DNA of 64,000 bases, from assembly GCF_014489575.1 (NCBI RefSeq), contig NZ_CP060789.1, positions 2,418,001-2,482,000 of the forward strand. The letters run 5' to 3'. Both the position numbers and the translations under genes were made by a program. Source of the DNA: Tessaracoccus defluvii. Lineage in GTDB: Bacteria; Actinomycetota; Actinomycetes; Propionibacteriales; Propionibacteriaceae. How positions within the stretch are numbered: position 1 is the stretch's first letter; every line of letters begins with the position of its first letter. Below the pieces are notes generated by a model that worked only from the letters and a program-made list of their open reading frames with translations, did no database searches and had not been told where the DNA came from. Shown one piece after another: positions 27,248 to 36,703 of the stretch.

Positions 27248-27517
27248 CTAGCGGCGGTCGTCGCGGTCGGTGGTCTGGTTGGCGTCTGCCTCCAGCTCCT
27301 GCCGCGTGCCCTCGGACTGCAGCCGCTCGTCGTCGGTCATGTCGCCGAACTTCTGCTTCACCTTGCCGGCGAACTCGTTGGTTGCATCCTCGACCTTGTC
27401 CCCCGCCGTGCGGTCATGTCCCTCACCCTGGCGCACGCCTGTCTCACGCTCGAGCTCCTCGGTCAGGTCGGCGTGTCCCTGGCCGGGACGGTTCTCATCG
27501 CGGGGGTAGGTGGTCAT
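27248..27517 (-). CDS. CsbD-family stress-associated protein
   Basis: An 89-residue, highly charged protein. The central segment D-K-V-E-D-A-T-N-E-F-A-G-K-V-K-Q-K-F-G-D followed by D-D-E-R-L-Q-S-E-G matches the CsbD family, small proteins often induced by general stress, of unknown biochemical role. ATG 27517 has GAAGGAG upstream. It lies near a convergent topoisomerase gene and 65 bp downstream of the MFS transporter gene. Confidence 0.85.
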   Translation of the reverse strand: MTTYPRDENRPGQGHADLTEELERETGVRQGEGHDRTAGDKVEDATNEFAGKVKQKFGDMTDDERLQSEGTRQELEADANQTTDRDDRR

Positions 27518-27582
27518 GGTGACTCCTTCGGTTGGTTGCCTCCCCCGTACCCGATGCCCGTCCGCGCAAACGGGGAGGGCGG

Positions 27583-28743
27583 TCAGGCCCGGTTCGCGCC
27601 CGCCCAGGTCAGGGCCGCGCCGACGGTGGCGAACCCGACCCCCAGCAGCAGCAGGGACGGCACCCCGGCCGATTGCAGGACCAGGCCTCCCGCGAGGGAA
27701 CCGACGACGCTGCCGGCCGTGGCCGTCATCGTCATGTAGGCCTGTCCCTTGACCCTCTCCGAGGGAGGGAACAGTCGGTTGATGTAGTACACGGAGGCGG
27801 GGACCAGCAGCCCGAACGCGGCGAACTGGAGCGCCTGGGCCAGGTAGATGCCGAGCAGGTTGGGCGCGAGGTACGTCGCCAGTGCCTTGACGGCGAAGGC
27901 GACGCCCGACACCACCAGGAGCAGGCCCGGCGTCCAGCGGGCGACGATCCGGTTCCACAGCCCCATGGTCGGCAGTTCGGTCAGCGCCGCGATCATGATC
28001 GCCACACCCATGGCGGACGCGGCGGCGCCGTGGAAGGACACAAGCTGGAACATGAAGCCGTTGAGGAGGTTATGGCTGGCCATCGCCAGCGTCAGTCCCG
28101 CCAGGAGCAGGACGAAGCGGGCCCGGTCACCCGACGTGCGGGCCGCGACCACGGCACCCGAGGCTGCGGCGTGGTGGTCGCCGTCATGGGAGCCGCCGTC
28201 GGAACGCACCACGAACGTGCCCGCCGACGCGATGAACACGGCCAGCACACCGAGCATGATGAGCGGGATGGCCGTCTCGGAGGTGGCCTCCACGACGCGG
28301 CCGGCCACCGCGGCGATCAGCGCGAACGCCAGCGAGGCCGCGGCGCGGGCCAGGCCGAAGTTGAGCCGGCGGCCGACGTTGAGGGCGTCCATCCCGACGG
28401 CGTTGACCAGCGGTTGGACCACCTGGACGGCGGCGATGAGGAACCCGTAGACCAGCGACGTCACCAGTCGGCTGCCGCCGGGAACCAGCAGCAGGACGGC
28501 GGCCGCGGCGAGGACGAGACCCAGCACCACGATCCAGACCCGCAGCGGGCGCCGTGAGCGTTCGGCCGCCCCGGCCAGGACGGGCTGGGCCACGGCCGAC
28601 AGAAGGCCGGCGACGGCAAGCACGATGCCGATCTCCGCATTGCTGATCCCGCCGGCCAGCATGTAGACGCTGGCGAAGCTGATGACCAGGCAGAACGTGC
28701 CCCAGTACGAGGACTGCAGGAGGGCATAGCGGGCGGTCAGCAC
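27583..28743 (-). CDS. MFS transporter
   Basis: A 386-residue integral membrane protein with about 12 hydrophobic segments, a basic loop after the second segment (A-E-R-S-R-R-P-L-R) and the two-fold repeat of the major facilitator superfamily. The pattern is closest to the sugar/drug proton-coupled MFS_1 type related to nucleoside or oligosaccharide symporters. The substrate cannot be called. The start is a GTG at 28743. It follows the rhodanese gene by 57 bp on the same strand. Confidence 0.85.
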   Translation of the reverse strand: MLTARYALLQSSYWGTFCLVISFASVYMLAGGISNAEIGIVLAVAGLLSAVAQPVLAGAAERSRRPLRVWIVVLGLVLAAAAVLLLVPGGSRLVTSLVYGFLIAAVQVVQPLVNAVGMDALNVGRRLNFGLARAAASLAFALIAAVAGRVVEATSETAIPLIMLGVLAVFIASAGTFVVRSDGGSHDGDHHAAASGAVVAARTSGDRARFVLLLAGLTLAMASHNLLNGFMFQLVSFHGAAASAMGVAIMIAALTELPTMGLWNRIVARWTPGLLLVVSGVAFAVKALATYLAPNLLGIYLAQALQFAAFGLLVPASVYYINRLFPPSERVKGQAYMTMTATAGSVVGSLAGGLVLQSAGVPSLLLLGVGFATVGAALTWAGANRA

Positions 28744-28800
28744 CGGCCCATCCTCCCACGGGCCTCTCGGCCCCCTCGCGTGTCGGGACGCAGCCGCGGT

Positions 28801-29208
28801 TCAGGCGTCGGCGACGGGCAGCCCTGCCTCGCGCCAGGCCGTGAACCCGCCGGCGACGTGCGTGACGTCGGTGCGCCCCATCCGCACGAGGGCCTCGGCC
28901 GCGAGCGCAGAGCGCCAGGCCGAGGCGCAGTAGAGGACGAGCCGGCGCCCGTCGTCGAGTTCGGGCCGGTGGTAGGGGCTGGCCGGGTCCACCCAGAACT
29001 CGAGCATCCCGCGCGGCGCGCGGTAGGCGCCGGGGATGATGCCGTCGCGCTTCCACTCCGCCGGCTCCCGGATATCGACGAACAGCGCGGAACCGTCGCG
29101 GTGAAGGACGGCGGCCGCGTCGAGCGGGAGCGGTGGCGCCACCGAGTTGGCGGAGGCGACCAGGTCGGCCGCGGATCGGAGCAGGGGGTCTCCCGGGGTG
29201 CGGGTCAT
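28801..29208 (-). CDS. Rhodanese-like sulfurtransferase domain protein
   Basis: A 135-residue single-domain rhodanese-like protein. It has V-D-I-R-E-P-A-E-W (residues about 44-52) and the active-site loop V-L-Y-C-A-S-A-W-R-S with the catalytic Cys94, followed by a V-A-G-G-F-T-A-W segment near the C terminus. It probably moves a sulfane sulfur between small thiols in the cytoplasm. ATG 29208 has a strong GAGGAGG ribosome site. The sulfur acceptor is unknown. Confidence 0.9.
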   Translation of the reverse strand: MTRTPGDPLLRSAADLVASANSVAPPLPLDAAAVLHRDGSALFVDIREPAEWKRDGIIPGAYRAPRGMLEFWVDPASPYHRPELDDGRRLVLYCASAWRSALAAEALVRMGRTDVTHVAGGFTAWREAGLPVADA

Positions 29209-29266
29209 GGCGGTCCTCCTCGCCTCGGGTGCGTTACCCGCAGCGTAACCGCGAGGGCGCGCGAAA

Positions 29267-29290
29267 GGGGGCGGCCCGCAGGCCGCCCCC
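29267..29290. terminator. GC-rich hairpin terminator
   Basis: Perfect 10-bp arms (29267-29276 and 29281-29290) around CGCA. On the minus strand it follows the stop of the truncated peptide-binding protein (29312) and is followed by TTTCGC. Confidence 0.65.
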
Positions 29291-29311
29291 TCTCGTCTCG
29301 CTAAGCCGGGA

Positions 29312-29800
29312 TCACTCGGTGATGACCACGGTGTCGAAGTTGGGCCGGTTGGTGGCCGGCAGCTCCAGCCCCGTGACGCCCTTGCGGTACGCGACGTTCG
29401 CGCGGATGTCGACGGGCCACATGCCGGGGCATCCGCCCAGAGGATGTCGATGGCCTGGGCGTACAGGTCCTTGCGCTCGTCCTGGTCCAGCGACGCGCGA
29501 GCGTCGGCGAGGATCTTGTCGAGCTCGGGGTTGCAGTAACCCATGCGCTCCGCGGCGCAGGTGTAGAGACGGTTCAGCGTGTAGTCCGCGTCACCCGTCG
29601 GGGTGGCGTTGGTCTGCATGTTGAGGTCGAAGTTCAAGGTGCCGAGGTCCTCGAGCCAGGTGGCGCGCTCCTTCTCGAGCGGCTCGATCTCGATGCCGAC
29701 CTTGGCCCAGTCGGAGATGAACGCCTTGGCCATGGCCTGGATGTTGGGTCCACCGTTGGTGGGCCACTGGATGCTGGCCTTGAAGCCGTCGGGGGCACCT
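29312..29800 (-). pseudogene. C-terminal remnant of a peptide/nickel ABC substrate-binding protein
   Basis: About 163 residues matching only the C-terminal part of the DppA/OppA-type (SBP_bac_5) family, including a P-D-G-F-K-A-S segment, W-A-K-V-G-I-E-I, and a final V-T-G-L-E-L-P-A-T-N-R-P-N-F-D. The signal peptide and the first several hundred residues are missing: the frame runs upstream only to a TAG near 29857 with no start. A one-base contraction near 29424 also shifts the last 37 codons. The 5' break lies next to a direct and inverted repeat at 29803-29835. This is a genuine truncation, unlike the other frameshifted genes. Confidence 0.75.
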
Positions 29801-29911
29801 GGCCGAAGCGGTGCGCGCTCTGCGCACCGAAGCGGCCGCCCTGACGTCCCCTACTGCACCCGACTCGATCCCGGTCGCGCGGCGGGGCTGGACCGAGTAG
29901 CCGCCCCGGGA

Positions 29912-30583
29912 TCAGGGCAGCGTCGTCGTTCCGTACACCGACCTCCAGTCGTCGATGAAGTCGTCGACGGCGTGCGTGATGTCGGGGGCCGACAGCGCCT
30001 GGCGCAGCAGCTTGGGAGACAGGGTCACCGCGTCGGCGCCCGCCTCGAGCGCGTGGGACACCTGGACGATGTTCTTGAAGCTCGCCGCCATGATCTTGCT
30101 GGGGGCATCGAAGCGCGCGATGAACCCCGACAGCGCCTGCAGCGTGCCCTTGGTGTCGATGTCGAGGGCCTGCATCCGGTTGTAGTACGGCGCCAGGTAG
30201 TCGACGCCGGTGGCGATCGCGAGGAAGCCCTGCGTCTTGGAGTAGATGGCGGTCGCCGTCACGTTGATGCCTTCCGCCTTCAGGTGGCGCATCGCCGCGA
30301 TGCCCGCCTCGGTGGTGGGGATCTTGGCGTAGACCTTGTCGTCGATCTTGTCGAGGAGACGGTGGGCGTCGTCGATCATGCCCTGGGCGTCCTTGGCGAG
30401 CACCTGCACGTGCAGCGTGCGGTCCGTGCCGATGATCTCCCGGATCCGCCGGAAGTGGGCATAGAAGTCGACCGGCCCTTCCTTCTTGAGGATGGAGGGG
30501 TTGGTGGTGACGCCCGTTACCGGGTAGATCGGCGTGAGCCGCTCGATGTCGTCAAGGTTGGCTGTGTCGAACAGGATGTCCAT
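29912..30583 (-). CDS. Fructose-6-phosphate aldolase-type transaldolase
   Basis: A 223-residue TIM-barrel of the small transaldolase/FSA family. It begins M-D-I-L-F-D-T-A-N-L, contains V-T-T-N-P-S-I-L, and carries the Schiff-base lysine Lys87 in Y-A-K-I-P-T-T. The length matches FSA (about 220) rather than the longer classical transaldolase. Such enzymes cleave or form C3 units from ketose phosphates such as fructose-6-phosphate, or act as transaldolase. ATG 30583 chosen; an ATG three codons earlier (30592) is equally possible. It is not in an operon with the sugar loci. Confidence 0.9.
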   Translation of the reverse strand: MDILFDTANLDDIERLTPIYPVTGVTTNPSILKKEGPVDFYAHFRRIREIIGTDRTLHVQVLAKDAQGMIDDAHRLLDKIDDKVYAKIPTTEAGIAAMRHLKAEGINVTATAIYSKTQGFLAIATGVDYLAPYYNRMQALDIDTKGTLQALSGFIARFDAPSKIMAASFKNIVQVSHALEAGADAVTLSPKLLRQALSAPDITHAVDDFIDDWRSVYGTTTLP

Positions 30584-30660
30584 GGCGCCCATTCCACCAC
30601 CCACAGGCCCTCGACGTGGCTCCCGGCGGCGTGAGCATCGGCCCAGATCGGCTCGGGGCG

Positions 30661-31935
30661 CTATTCGGCATCGGCTCCCGGGGCGGCGCTGGCTGCCAGG
30701 AACAACGGCCAGGAGGTGCGCACGTCCAGGACGCGCATCACGTAGGGGCGGTCGACGACCAGCGTCCTCGGCTCGAGCGGGGTCGAGCCCGCGACGGCCC
30801 CCTCTGTCAGCGCCGCGCCGACCGTGCCCTTGGCGCTGACCTGCAGCCGCACCTGCTGGACCCACTGCTCGGAGGCCCCGCCGGGGATGATCCCGCTGAG
30901 GTCGGACAGGTCGACGTCGGGCAGTGCCTCGGTCAGGTCGGTCTTCGCAGTGAGGTCGAGGCGTGGCATGACGATGCTGACCTGCGTCGGCTCGGCGGAG
31001 GACAGCGCCTCCCCCGCCGCGCGCAGTTGCTCGGCGGTCAGCGACACCGGATCGACGCCTGCGGTCGGGAGGATGATGTCGGCCGCGAGGTTGTCGTCGT
31101 AGGGCAGCCGGACGGCCTGCCACCGCTCACCCTCCGCGTAGCGGACGGACAGCACTCCGCCGACGGCGTCGACCTGCGTGGTCCCGTCCGGCCCGGCGAA
31201 GTCGATGACGGCCTTGTCGTTGGCGAACGGCTGCCGCCAGGCGGCGGCGAACAGCAGCGCGTCCTGCGTCACCACCTGTGTGTTCGGCGTCACCTCGATG
31301 CCGGACTTCTCGATGAGTCCGGCCGTGTGCTGACCCGCCCACGCGTCGAGGGCGGACTGGGCACTGTCGCGGGAGACCTCGAGCGCGGCGGCGTCGAAGT
31401 AGCGGGCAGTCGTGTCCAGGAACGGCTGCTCGACCCTTTGCTCGATCGCGACCACCCGGCTCACCTGGTGGACCACCGGCTCGGCCGGCGGCTCGTTGAC
31501 GTCGACCTGGCCCGGCAGGGAGTCGTACGGCTCGAGAGCCTGCCGCAGCGCGGAGTAGGCCTCGGACCTGCCGGTCCCGCTGAGCCCGAGCGCCTCGTCG
31601 ACGCTGGCCTGCGAGACTCCGCGGGCCCCCTCGGCGGCCATCGCCAGCGAGATGCTGAGTGAGCTGGGCGACACGACCCGGTTGGGGGCGTCGTCGGCCT
31701 GGATGACGCGCCAGCCGAGCGCCTCGGAGGCGGCCGCGGCAGTGTCGACGCCGTCGGTGCTCAGGCCCAGTTGCACCGGCTCGGCCGTGCCGCGGACCGT
31801 TCCGGGCTGCTCCCCACCGCCGGAACGGCTCAGCAGCGGCAGCACGACCATGGCCACGACGGTGACGACGGCGATGAGGAGGATCGTGATGACAGAGCCG
31901 ATCGGCCTCCGGCCGGTGTCGGGAGGAGTTGACAT
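30661..31935 (-). CDS. Membrane-anchored serpin (serine protease inhibitor)
   Basis: A 424-residue serpin. Residues 13-35 form one membrane-spanning or uncleaved signal segment, so the serpin body should lie outside the cell. The serpin fold follows (S-P-S-S-L-S-I-S-L-A near the start; K-A-V-I-D-F-A-G). The hinge of the reactive loop reads K-G-T-V-G-A-A-L-T, with the small residues at P12-P9 needed for loop insertion, and the C-terminal signature is D-R-P-Y-V-M-R-V-L-D. This pattern suggests an inhibitory serpin. The target protease is unknown; host or self proteases are both possible. A paralogue lies at 33071-34172. Confidence 0.9.
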   Translation of the reverse strand: MSTPPDTGRRPIGSVITILLIAVVTVVAMVVLPLLSRSGGGEQPGTVRGTAEPVQLGLSTDGVDTAAAASEALGWRVIQADDAPNRVVSPSSLSISLAMAAEGARGVSQASVDEALGLSGTGRSEAYSALRQALEPYDSLPGQVDVNEPPAEPVVHQVSRVVAIEQRVEQPFLDTTARYFDAAALEVSRDSAQSALDAWAGQHTAGLIEKSGIEVTPNTQVVTQDALLFAAAWRQPFANDKAVIDFAGPDGTTQVDAVGGVLSVRYAEGERWQAVRLPYDDNLAADIILPTAGVDPVSLTAEQLRAAGEALSSAEPTQVSIVMPRLDLTAKTDLTEALPDVDLSDLSGIIPGGASEQWVQQVRLQVSAKGTVGAALTEGAVAGSTPLEPRTLVVDRPYVMRVLDVRTSWPLFLAASAAPGADAE

Positions 31936-32012
31936 ACGGCAAAGCTGCTCTGCGCGGCCAGAGGTGGGGCTGGTGGGGAACCGGCCGCCCGGTTCTGGGT
32001 AGGCTCGTGCCC

Positions 32013-33061
32013 ATGCGTGGTGAATACAAGGTCCCTGGTGGCAAGTTGGTGGCGGTCGACGTCGAGGTCGACGACGGGACGATCTCGTCCGCGTTCGTCT
32101 CCGGCGACTTCTTCCTGGAACCGGATGAGGCGCTCGAGGACATCAACGCCGCGCTGGTCGGGATGCCGTCGACGGCGTCGGTCGCCGATCTCGCCGCGTC
32201 CATCACCGCCCGGTTCGACGCAGAGACCCGGATGATCGGCTTCACTCCCGACGCCGTCGGGATCGCCGTGCGGCGCGCGCTCGGCCACGCCACCGACTGG
32301 TCCGACCACACGTTCGACGTCATCGGCCCGGTCACCATGGATCCACGGATGCATGTCGCGCTCGACGAGGTCATCGCCGGCCAACTGGCCCGCGGCGAGA
32401 TCAACCCGAGCCTGCGGATCTGGGACTGGGATCAGCCGCTCGTCGTCATCGGCTCGTTCCAGTCGTACCGCAACGAGATCGACGACGAGGGCCGGGAGAA
32501 GCACGGCATCAACGTCGTGCGTCGCATCACCGGCGGCGGGGCCATGTTCATGGAGCCCGGCAACTGCGTCACCTACTCGCTTGTCGTTCCCGCCTCGCTC
32601 GTCGAGGGCTGAGCTTCGAGCGCAGCTACGAGTTCCTCGACCAGTGGGTGATGGGCGCTCTGGCGAAGGTCGGCATCAACGCCCGCTACGTCCCGCTGAA
32701 CGACATTGCCTCCGACAAGGGCAAGATCGCCGGCGCGGCGCAGCGCCGCGTGACCGGCGGCGTCGTCGTCCACCACGTGACGATGGCCTACGACATCGAC
32801 GCGGACAAGATGCTCGAGGTGCTGCGGATCGGGCGCGAGAAGCTCTCCGACAAGGGCACCAAGTCGGCCAACAAGCGTGTCGACCCGCTGCGTTCCCAGA
32901 CCCAGCTGCCGCGCGACAAGATCATCGCCGGTTTCCTGGCCCACTTCGAGGGACAGTACGAGACGCGGCGTCGCGACTACAGCGAGGCCGAGTTGGCGGC
33001 CGCCCAGGAACTCGTCGAGACGAAGTTCTCCTCGGACGAGTGGACCAAGCGGATCCCCTGA
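32013..33061 (+). CDS. Lipoate-protein ligase A-family protein (apparent frameshift)
   Basis: An approximately 349-residue protein. It opens with M-R-G-E-Y-K-V-P-G-G-K-L, a domain of about 85 residues like the accessory domain of LplA, followed by the LplA/BPL catalytic domain with R-R-I-T-G-G-G-A-M-F and, after the break, S-D-K-G-K-I-A-G-A-A-Q with the catalytic Lys. The frame breaks at the GGG of 32606-32608; one added G joins S-L-V-E-G to L-S-F-E-R. It would attach lipoate to E2 or GcvH proteins, such as the E2 at 23842-25206. It lies between two serpin genes. Confidence 0.82.
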
Positions 33062-33070
33062 TCCGGAGTC

Positions 33071-34172
33071 TCAGCCCAGGCTGGGATCGGTCACGACGGC
33101 GAGGAACACGGCCCAGCCGGTCCTCGTGTCCAGCACCCGCAGCACGTAGGGCCGGTCGACCACGAACGTCCTGGCTGGCGGCGGCCTGAAGGCTGCCCGG
33201 GAGAAGACCATCTCCGTGACGGCGGCTCCCACCGTGCCGCGCGCGCCGACGTTGAGGCGCGCCTGCTGCGTCCAGCCCGTGGCGCGGGCCCCGAGAAGAT
33301 CCCCGACAGGTCGCTGAGGTCGACGCCGGGCAGCGCGGCCAGCAGGTCCGTGCGCGCCGTCAGCTTCAGCGTCGGCATCGTCAGGTCGACCATCTCCGGC
33401 GCCGAGGCGTCCAGGGCCCGCCCGGCCTCCCACAGCTCGGCGGGGCCCAGGGCATGGATGTCCCGGGTGGGGACGATCACGTCGGCGGCGAGGGCGTCGT
33501 CGTAGCGCAGCCGCACCGCCTCCCAGCCCGCCGCGGCCGCGTGGGCCACCGGCATCGTCTGCCCGATTCCCTCGAGGCGGCGCCGCCCGCCGGGGCGCGG
33601 AAGACGAGCGGGCGGGGGCCGCCCCGAAATGGCCGCTCCCAGCGGGCCCCGAACAGGACCGCGTCCTGCATGACGAGTGCGTCGTCCGGGCTCAGCCGCA
33701 CGCTCGACGACTCGATCAACCCGGCCGTCACGCGGTGGACCCAGGCGCTGAGGTCGGCCTCCGCGCCGCCGCGGTCGAGCTGGACGACGCTGCTGCCGGG
33801 GTAGGTGACCACACGGTCGAGGAAGGCCGGAAGGATCGGATGTTCGAGGGTGGCGATGCGGGTGGCCTGGTGCACGACCGGGTCGGCGGGCGGATCGTCG
33901 GGGTCGAGCGTCTCGGGCGACGACTCGTAGCGGCGGAGCGCCTCCCGCAGCGCCCCGAAGGCGGCCGCCCGGTGGGCGCCTCCAAGACCCAGCGCCGCGT
34001 CCACGCTCTCCCGCGACGCACCCCGCGCGCCTTCGGCGGCGACGGCGAGCGACATCGCCAGTGAACTGGGCGACACGAGACGGTTGGGGCCGTGGGAACC
34101 GAGAGCGGCGCGCCAGCCAAGCGCCTCACTGGCGCGGGCGGCGGCGACGGCATCGGCTGGTGCGGTGATCAT
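33071..34172 (-). CDS. Second serpin, no membrane anchor (two apparent frameshifts)
   Basis: About 368 residues when repaired. It aligns with the first serpin: S-P-S-S-L-A-M-S-L-A near the start, D-L-S-D-L-S-G-I in the middle, a hinge R-G-T-V-G-A-A-V-T, and the ending D-R-P-Y-V-L-R-V-L-D. Two one-base contractions, near 33289-33292 and near 33578-33590, split it into three frames; adding one base at each gives a full-length serpin. No signal peptide or membrane segment is visible. ATG 34172 has GAGGGG upstream; a GTG three codons earlier is possible. The reactive loop differs from that of the first copy, so target proteases may differ. Confidence 0.8.
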
Positions 34173-34218
34173 TGCGGGCACTCCCCTCGGTCACGCCCAT
34201 TATGGCGCGTCCGGGAGG

Positions 34219-34377
34219 TCAGTGGCTTCCGATCACGAGGGATCCGCCTTGGGCCGAGCCGATCAGCAGCAGGAGCACCCCGGTCAGGCACAGCAGCACC
34301 CAGACGATCATCGCCGCCCGCACCACCATGCGTGCGGTCACCACCGCCGCCTCGTCCCGGCCCCGCTCCATCGTCAT
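34219..34377 (-). CDS. Small single-pass membrane protein, 52 residues
   Basis: A 52-residue protein with a charged N-terminus (M-T-M-E-R-G-R-D-E-A), one strongly hydrophobic helix (about residues 20-40, including M-I-V-W-V-L-L-C-L) and a short glycine/serine tail. A near-perfect ribosome site GAGGAGG lies 7 bases before the ATG at 34377, which supports translation. It sits between the second serpin and a divergent DUF4129 gene. I do not recognise a family. Confidence 0.65.
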   Translation of the reverse strand: MTMERGRDEAAVVTARMVVRAAMIVWVLLCLTGVLLLLIGSAQGGSLVIGSH

Positions 34378-34504
34378 GGCCCGACCTCCTCACCCTTATA
34401 GACGCTCTGGAGCACCCATCTGGTTGCACTGTTCTGAGAGTTTCCTGAGAATTCCGCCGGACGGCGGCGCCGGGGCACCCGGCCGACTTGGCTAGGCTGA
34501 GGAA

Positions 34505-35227
34505 ATGCAGCGACGCGGCACCCCCTCAGCGATCCGCGGATCTCTGCTGACCAGGGTCTCCGTCGTCTCGCTGCTCGCCTTCGTCGCGGTGGCCGCCGCC
34601 GTGCAGGGGACGCCCGGATACACCACCCCGGCGTTCCTCACGGGCCACCCGCCGACAGTGCCCATGCCCAGCGCCTCCGCTCCGGAGACCGCGCCTCCGC
34701 AGGAGCCCCTACCCGACTTCGAGCCGAACGAAACGCTGGGGAAGATCCTCGAGGCCGTGGGCATCGTGCTCGCCAGTCTGATCGTCATCGGCGTCGGCTA
34801 CCTGCTGGCGCGGTGGGTGCGGCGGTTGTGGCGCGACCGTGAACTGCGCCTCAGAGCAGGCTCGGCGGTCGTTGCCCCACTCGCGGACCTGCACGCCGAC
34901 GAGCCGACCCCCGATGCCCCGACGCTGCGACGCGGGGTGGCCGGTGCCCTCGAACGACTCGACAGCGGAACCCCCTCGGATGCGATCGTCGCGGCCTGGC
35001 TCGCGGTGGAGCAGACGGCGGCCGACTCCGGGCTCGACCGCGGGGCTGCCGAGACCGCCGGCGAGTTCGCCGTCAGGATCGTCACGCACCGGTCGACCGT
35101 CCGCCGCGACGCCGAGGACCTGCTGCGCCTCTACGAGGGCGTCCGGTTCGGCTCCCATCGCGTCTCTGAGCCCGAGCGCGACGCCGCCCGCACCTGCCTG
35201 CGTCACATCGAGGAGGCCTGGCGATGA
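34505..35227 (+). CDS. DUF4129-domain membrane protein
   Basis: A 240-residue protein with an N-terminal membrane segment (about 14-34), a Pro-rich external loop, a second membrane helix (about 82-106) and a cytoplasmic DUF4129 domain (about 140-240) with A-I-V-A-A-W-L-A-V-E and E-T-A-G-E-F-A. DUF4129 proteins are typically encoded with MoxR ATPases and DUF58 proteins, as here. The role is thought to be in envelope or protein-complex assembly; the exact function is unknown. It starts a five-gene operon. Confidence 0.85.
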   Translation: MQRRGTPSAIRGSLLTRVSVVSLLAFVAVAAAVQGTPGYTTPAFLTGHPPTVPMPSASAPETAPPQEPLPDFEPNETLGKILEAVGIVLASLIVIGVGYLLARWVRRLWRDRELRLRAGSAVVAPLADLHADEPTPDAPTLRRGVAGALERLDSGTPSDAIVAAWLAVEQTAADSGLDRGAAETAGEFAVRIVTHRSTVRRDAEDLLRLYEGVRFGSHRVSEPERDAARTCLRHIEEAWR

Positions 35228-35712
35228 TCCGCCGCCACCTCGGCGCCGTCGTGACCGCCGTCCTGCTCGCCTCCGCCCTGGCCGTCATCGGGGTCGAGGG
35301 CTGGTTCGCCGTGGCCTGGGGCGTGGCCGCCGGCGTCCTCGTCGCCGTCGGACGGGCGCTGGTGGACGACGGCGAACCCCCGTGGCCGCCGCGACGGCCC
35401 GACGCCCGCCAGCAGACCTCCGCCCTCTCCGGGCTGGCCTGGGGCTTCAACCCGGCGACCGGCGAGGCGGGCCCCATGGTGATGGCGCGGATCCGCCGAC
35501 TCGCCGGCCGACGGCTCGCCCGCCTGGGGCTGGACCTCGACGACGACGCCGCCGCGTCCGCCGTCGACGCCCTCCTCGGCCCCGGGGCCGCCGCGCACCT
35601 GGCCACCCGCCGCCTGCCCATGGCGCACGCGGCCTCATTGATGACCGGGCTCGAGCGGCTCGCCGCCCAGCCACCGACCGTCCCCGACCCCCAGCAGGAG
35701 CCCCACCCATGA
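35224..35712 (+). CDS. Two-helix membrane protein of the MoxR/DUF58 cluster
   Basis: A 162-residue protein: an N-terminal hydrophobic hairpin (about 8-45), then a cytoplasmic part with D-L-D-D-D-A-A-A-S-A-V-D. It overlaps the DUF4129 stop by 4 bp and the MoxR start by 4 bp, so it is translationally coupled to both. I recognise no named domain; its conservation in this place within actinobacterial MoxR clusters is likely but not checked. Confidence 0.75.
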   Translation: MIRRHLGAVVTAVLLASALAVIGVEGWFAVAWGVAAGVLVAVGRALVDDGEPPWPPRRPDARQQTSALSGLAWGFNPATGEAGPMVMARIRRLAGRRLARLGLDLDDDAAASAVDALLGPGAAAHLATRRLPMAHAASLMTGLERLAAQPPTVPDPQQEPHP

Positions 35713-36703
35713 GCGAAGCAACGCCGGCCACCCAGGTCAGGACCGGCGGACGCCGCGTCCTCGACGCCGTCCGCACCGTCGTCGTCGGCATGGACGACGC
35801 CCTCGAACTCGCGCTGGCGACGATCCTGGCGGGTGGGCACGTGCTGTTCGAGGACGTGCCGGGACTCGGCAAGACGGTGGCGGCCAGGTCGCTCGCCTCT
35901 GCCCTCGGCCTCGACTTCCGTCGCCTCCAGTGCACGCCGGACATGCTCCCCGGCGACGTCACCGGCTCCTACGTCTACGCGCCCGCGACGGGAACGTTCG
36001 AGTTCCGTCCCGGCCCCATCTTCACGGGCCTGCTGCTTGCCGACGAGATCAACCGGACGACCCCGAAGACGCAGTCGGCGATGCTGGAGGCCATGGCCGA
36101 GCGGCAGGTCACGGTCGAGGGAACGAGCTTCCCGCTGCCCAGCCCCTTCCACGTCGTCGCCACGTCCAACCCGATCGAGTTCGAGGGCACCTACAGCCTC
36201 CCTGAGGCGCAGCTCGACCGCTTCATGGTGCGGCTCGCCGTCGGATATCCCAGCTCCGACGGTGAGGCCGAGATCCTCGCGCGGCGGGTGGCCCGCCGCC
36301 AGGAGGCCGCCCACGTCGATCCCGTGCTGACCGCCGCCGAGCTGCTGGAACTGCAGGCCCTGGTCGAACGGATCCACGTCGACCTGGACGTCGCGGCCTA
36401 CTGCGTGTCGCTCGCCCGGGCGACGCGGGGAGCCCAGCACGTCGCCGTCGGCGCCTCCCCCGCGGTTCGCAGGCGCTACTGCTGGTGAGCCGGGCGCTCG
36501 CGGCCCTCGACGGACGCGACTACGTCAGGCCGGACGACCTGAAGCGGGCCGCGATCCCGACGCTCGCCCACCGGCTCACCCTGACCCCGCAGGCCTGGGC
36601 GCAGGGCATCAGCCCCGAGGCCGTGGTCCGGACGGTGCGCGACTCGGTCGCCGTCCCGCCGACGGTGTCGGCGCGGGCGGCGGCGCCCGTGGGGCTCGGA
36701 TGA
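35709..36703 (+). CDS. MoxR-family AAA+ ATPase (apparent frameshift)
   Basis: About 331 residues when repaired. Walker A is V-P-G-L-G-K-T (residues 50-56), Walker B L-L-L-A-D-E-I-N-R, sensor 1 V-V-A-T-S-N-P, and Arg-finger region E-A-Q-L-D-R-F. The C-terminal lid follows a frame break at the C run 36457-36461; one added C gives A-S-P-R-G-S-Q-A-L-L-L-V-S-R-A. MoxR ATPases act as chaperones for complexes, often with DUF58/VWA proteins, which is the case here. Start at ATG 35709, overlapping the previous stop. Confidence 0.88.
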
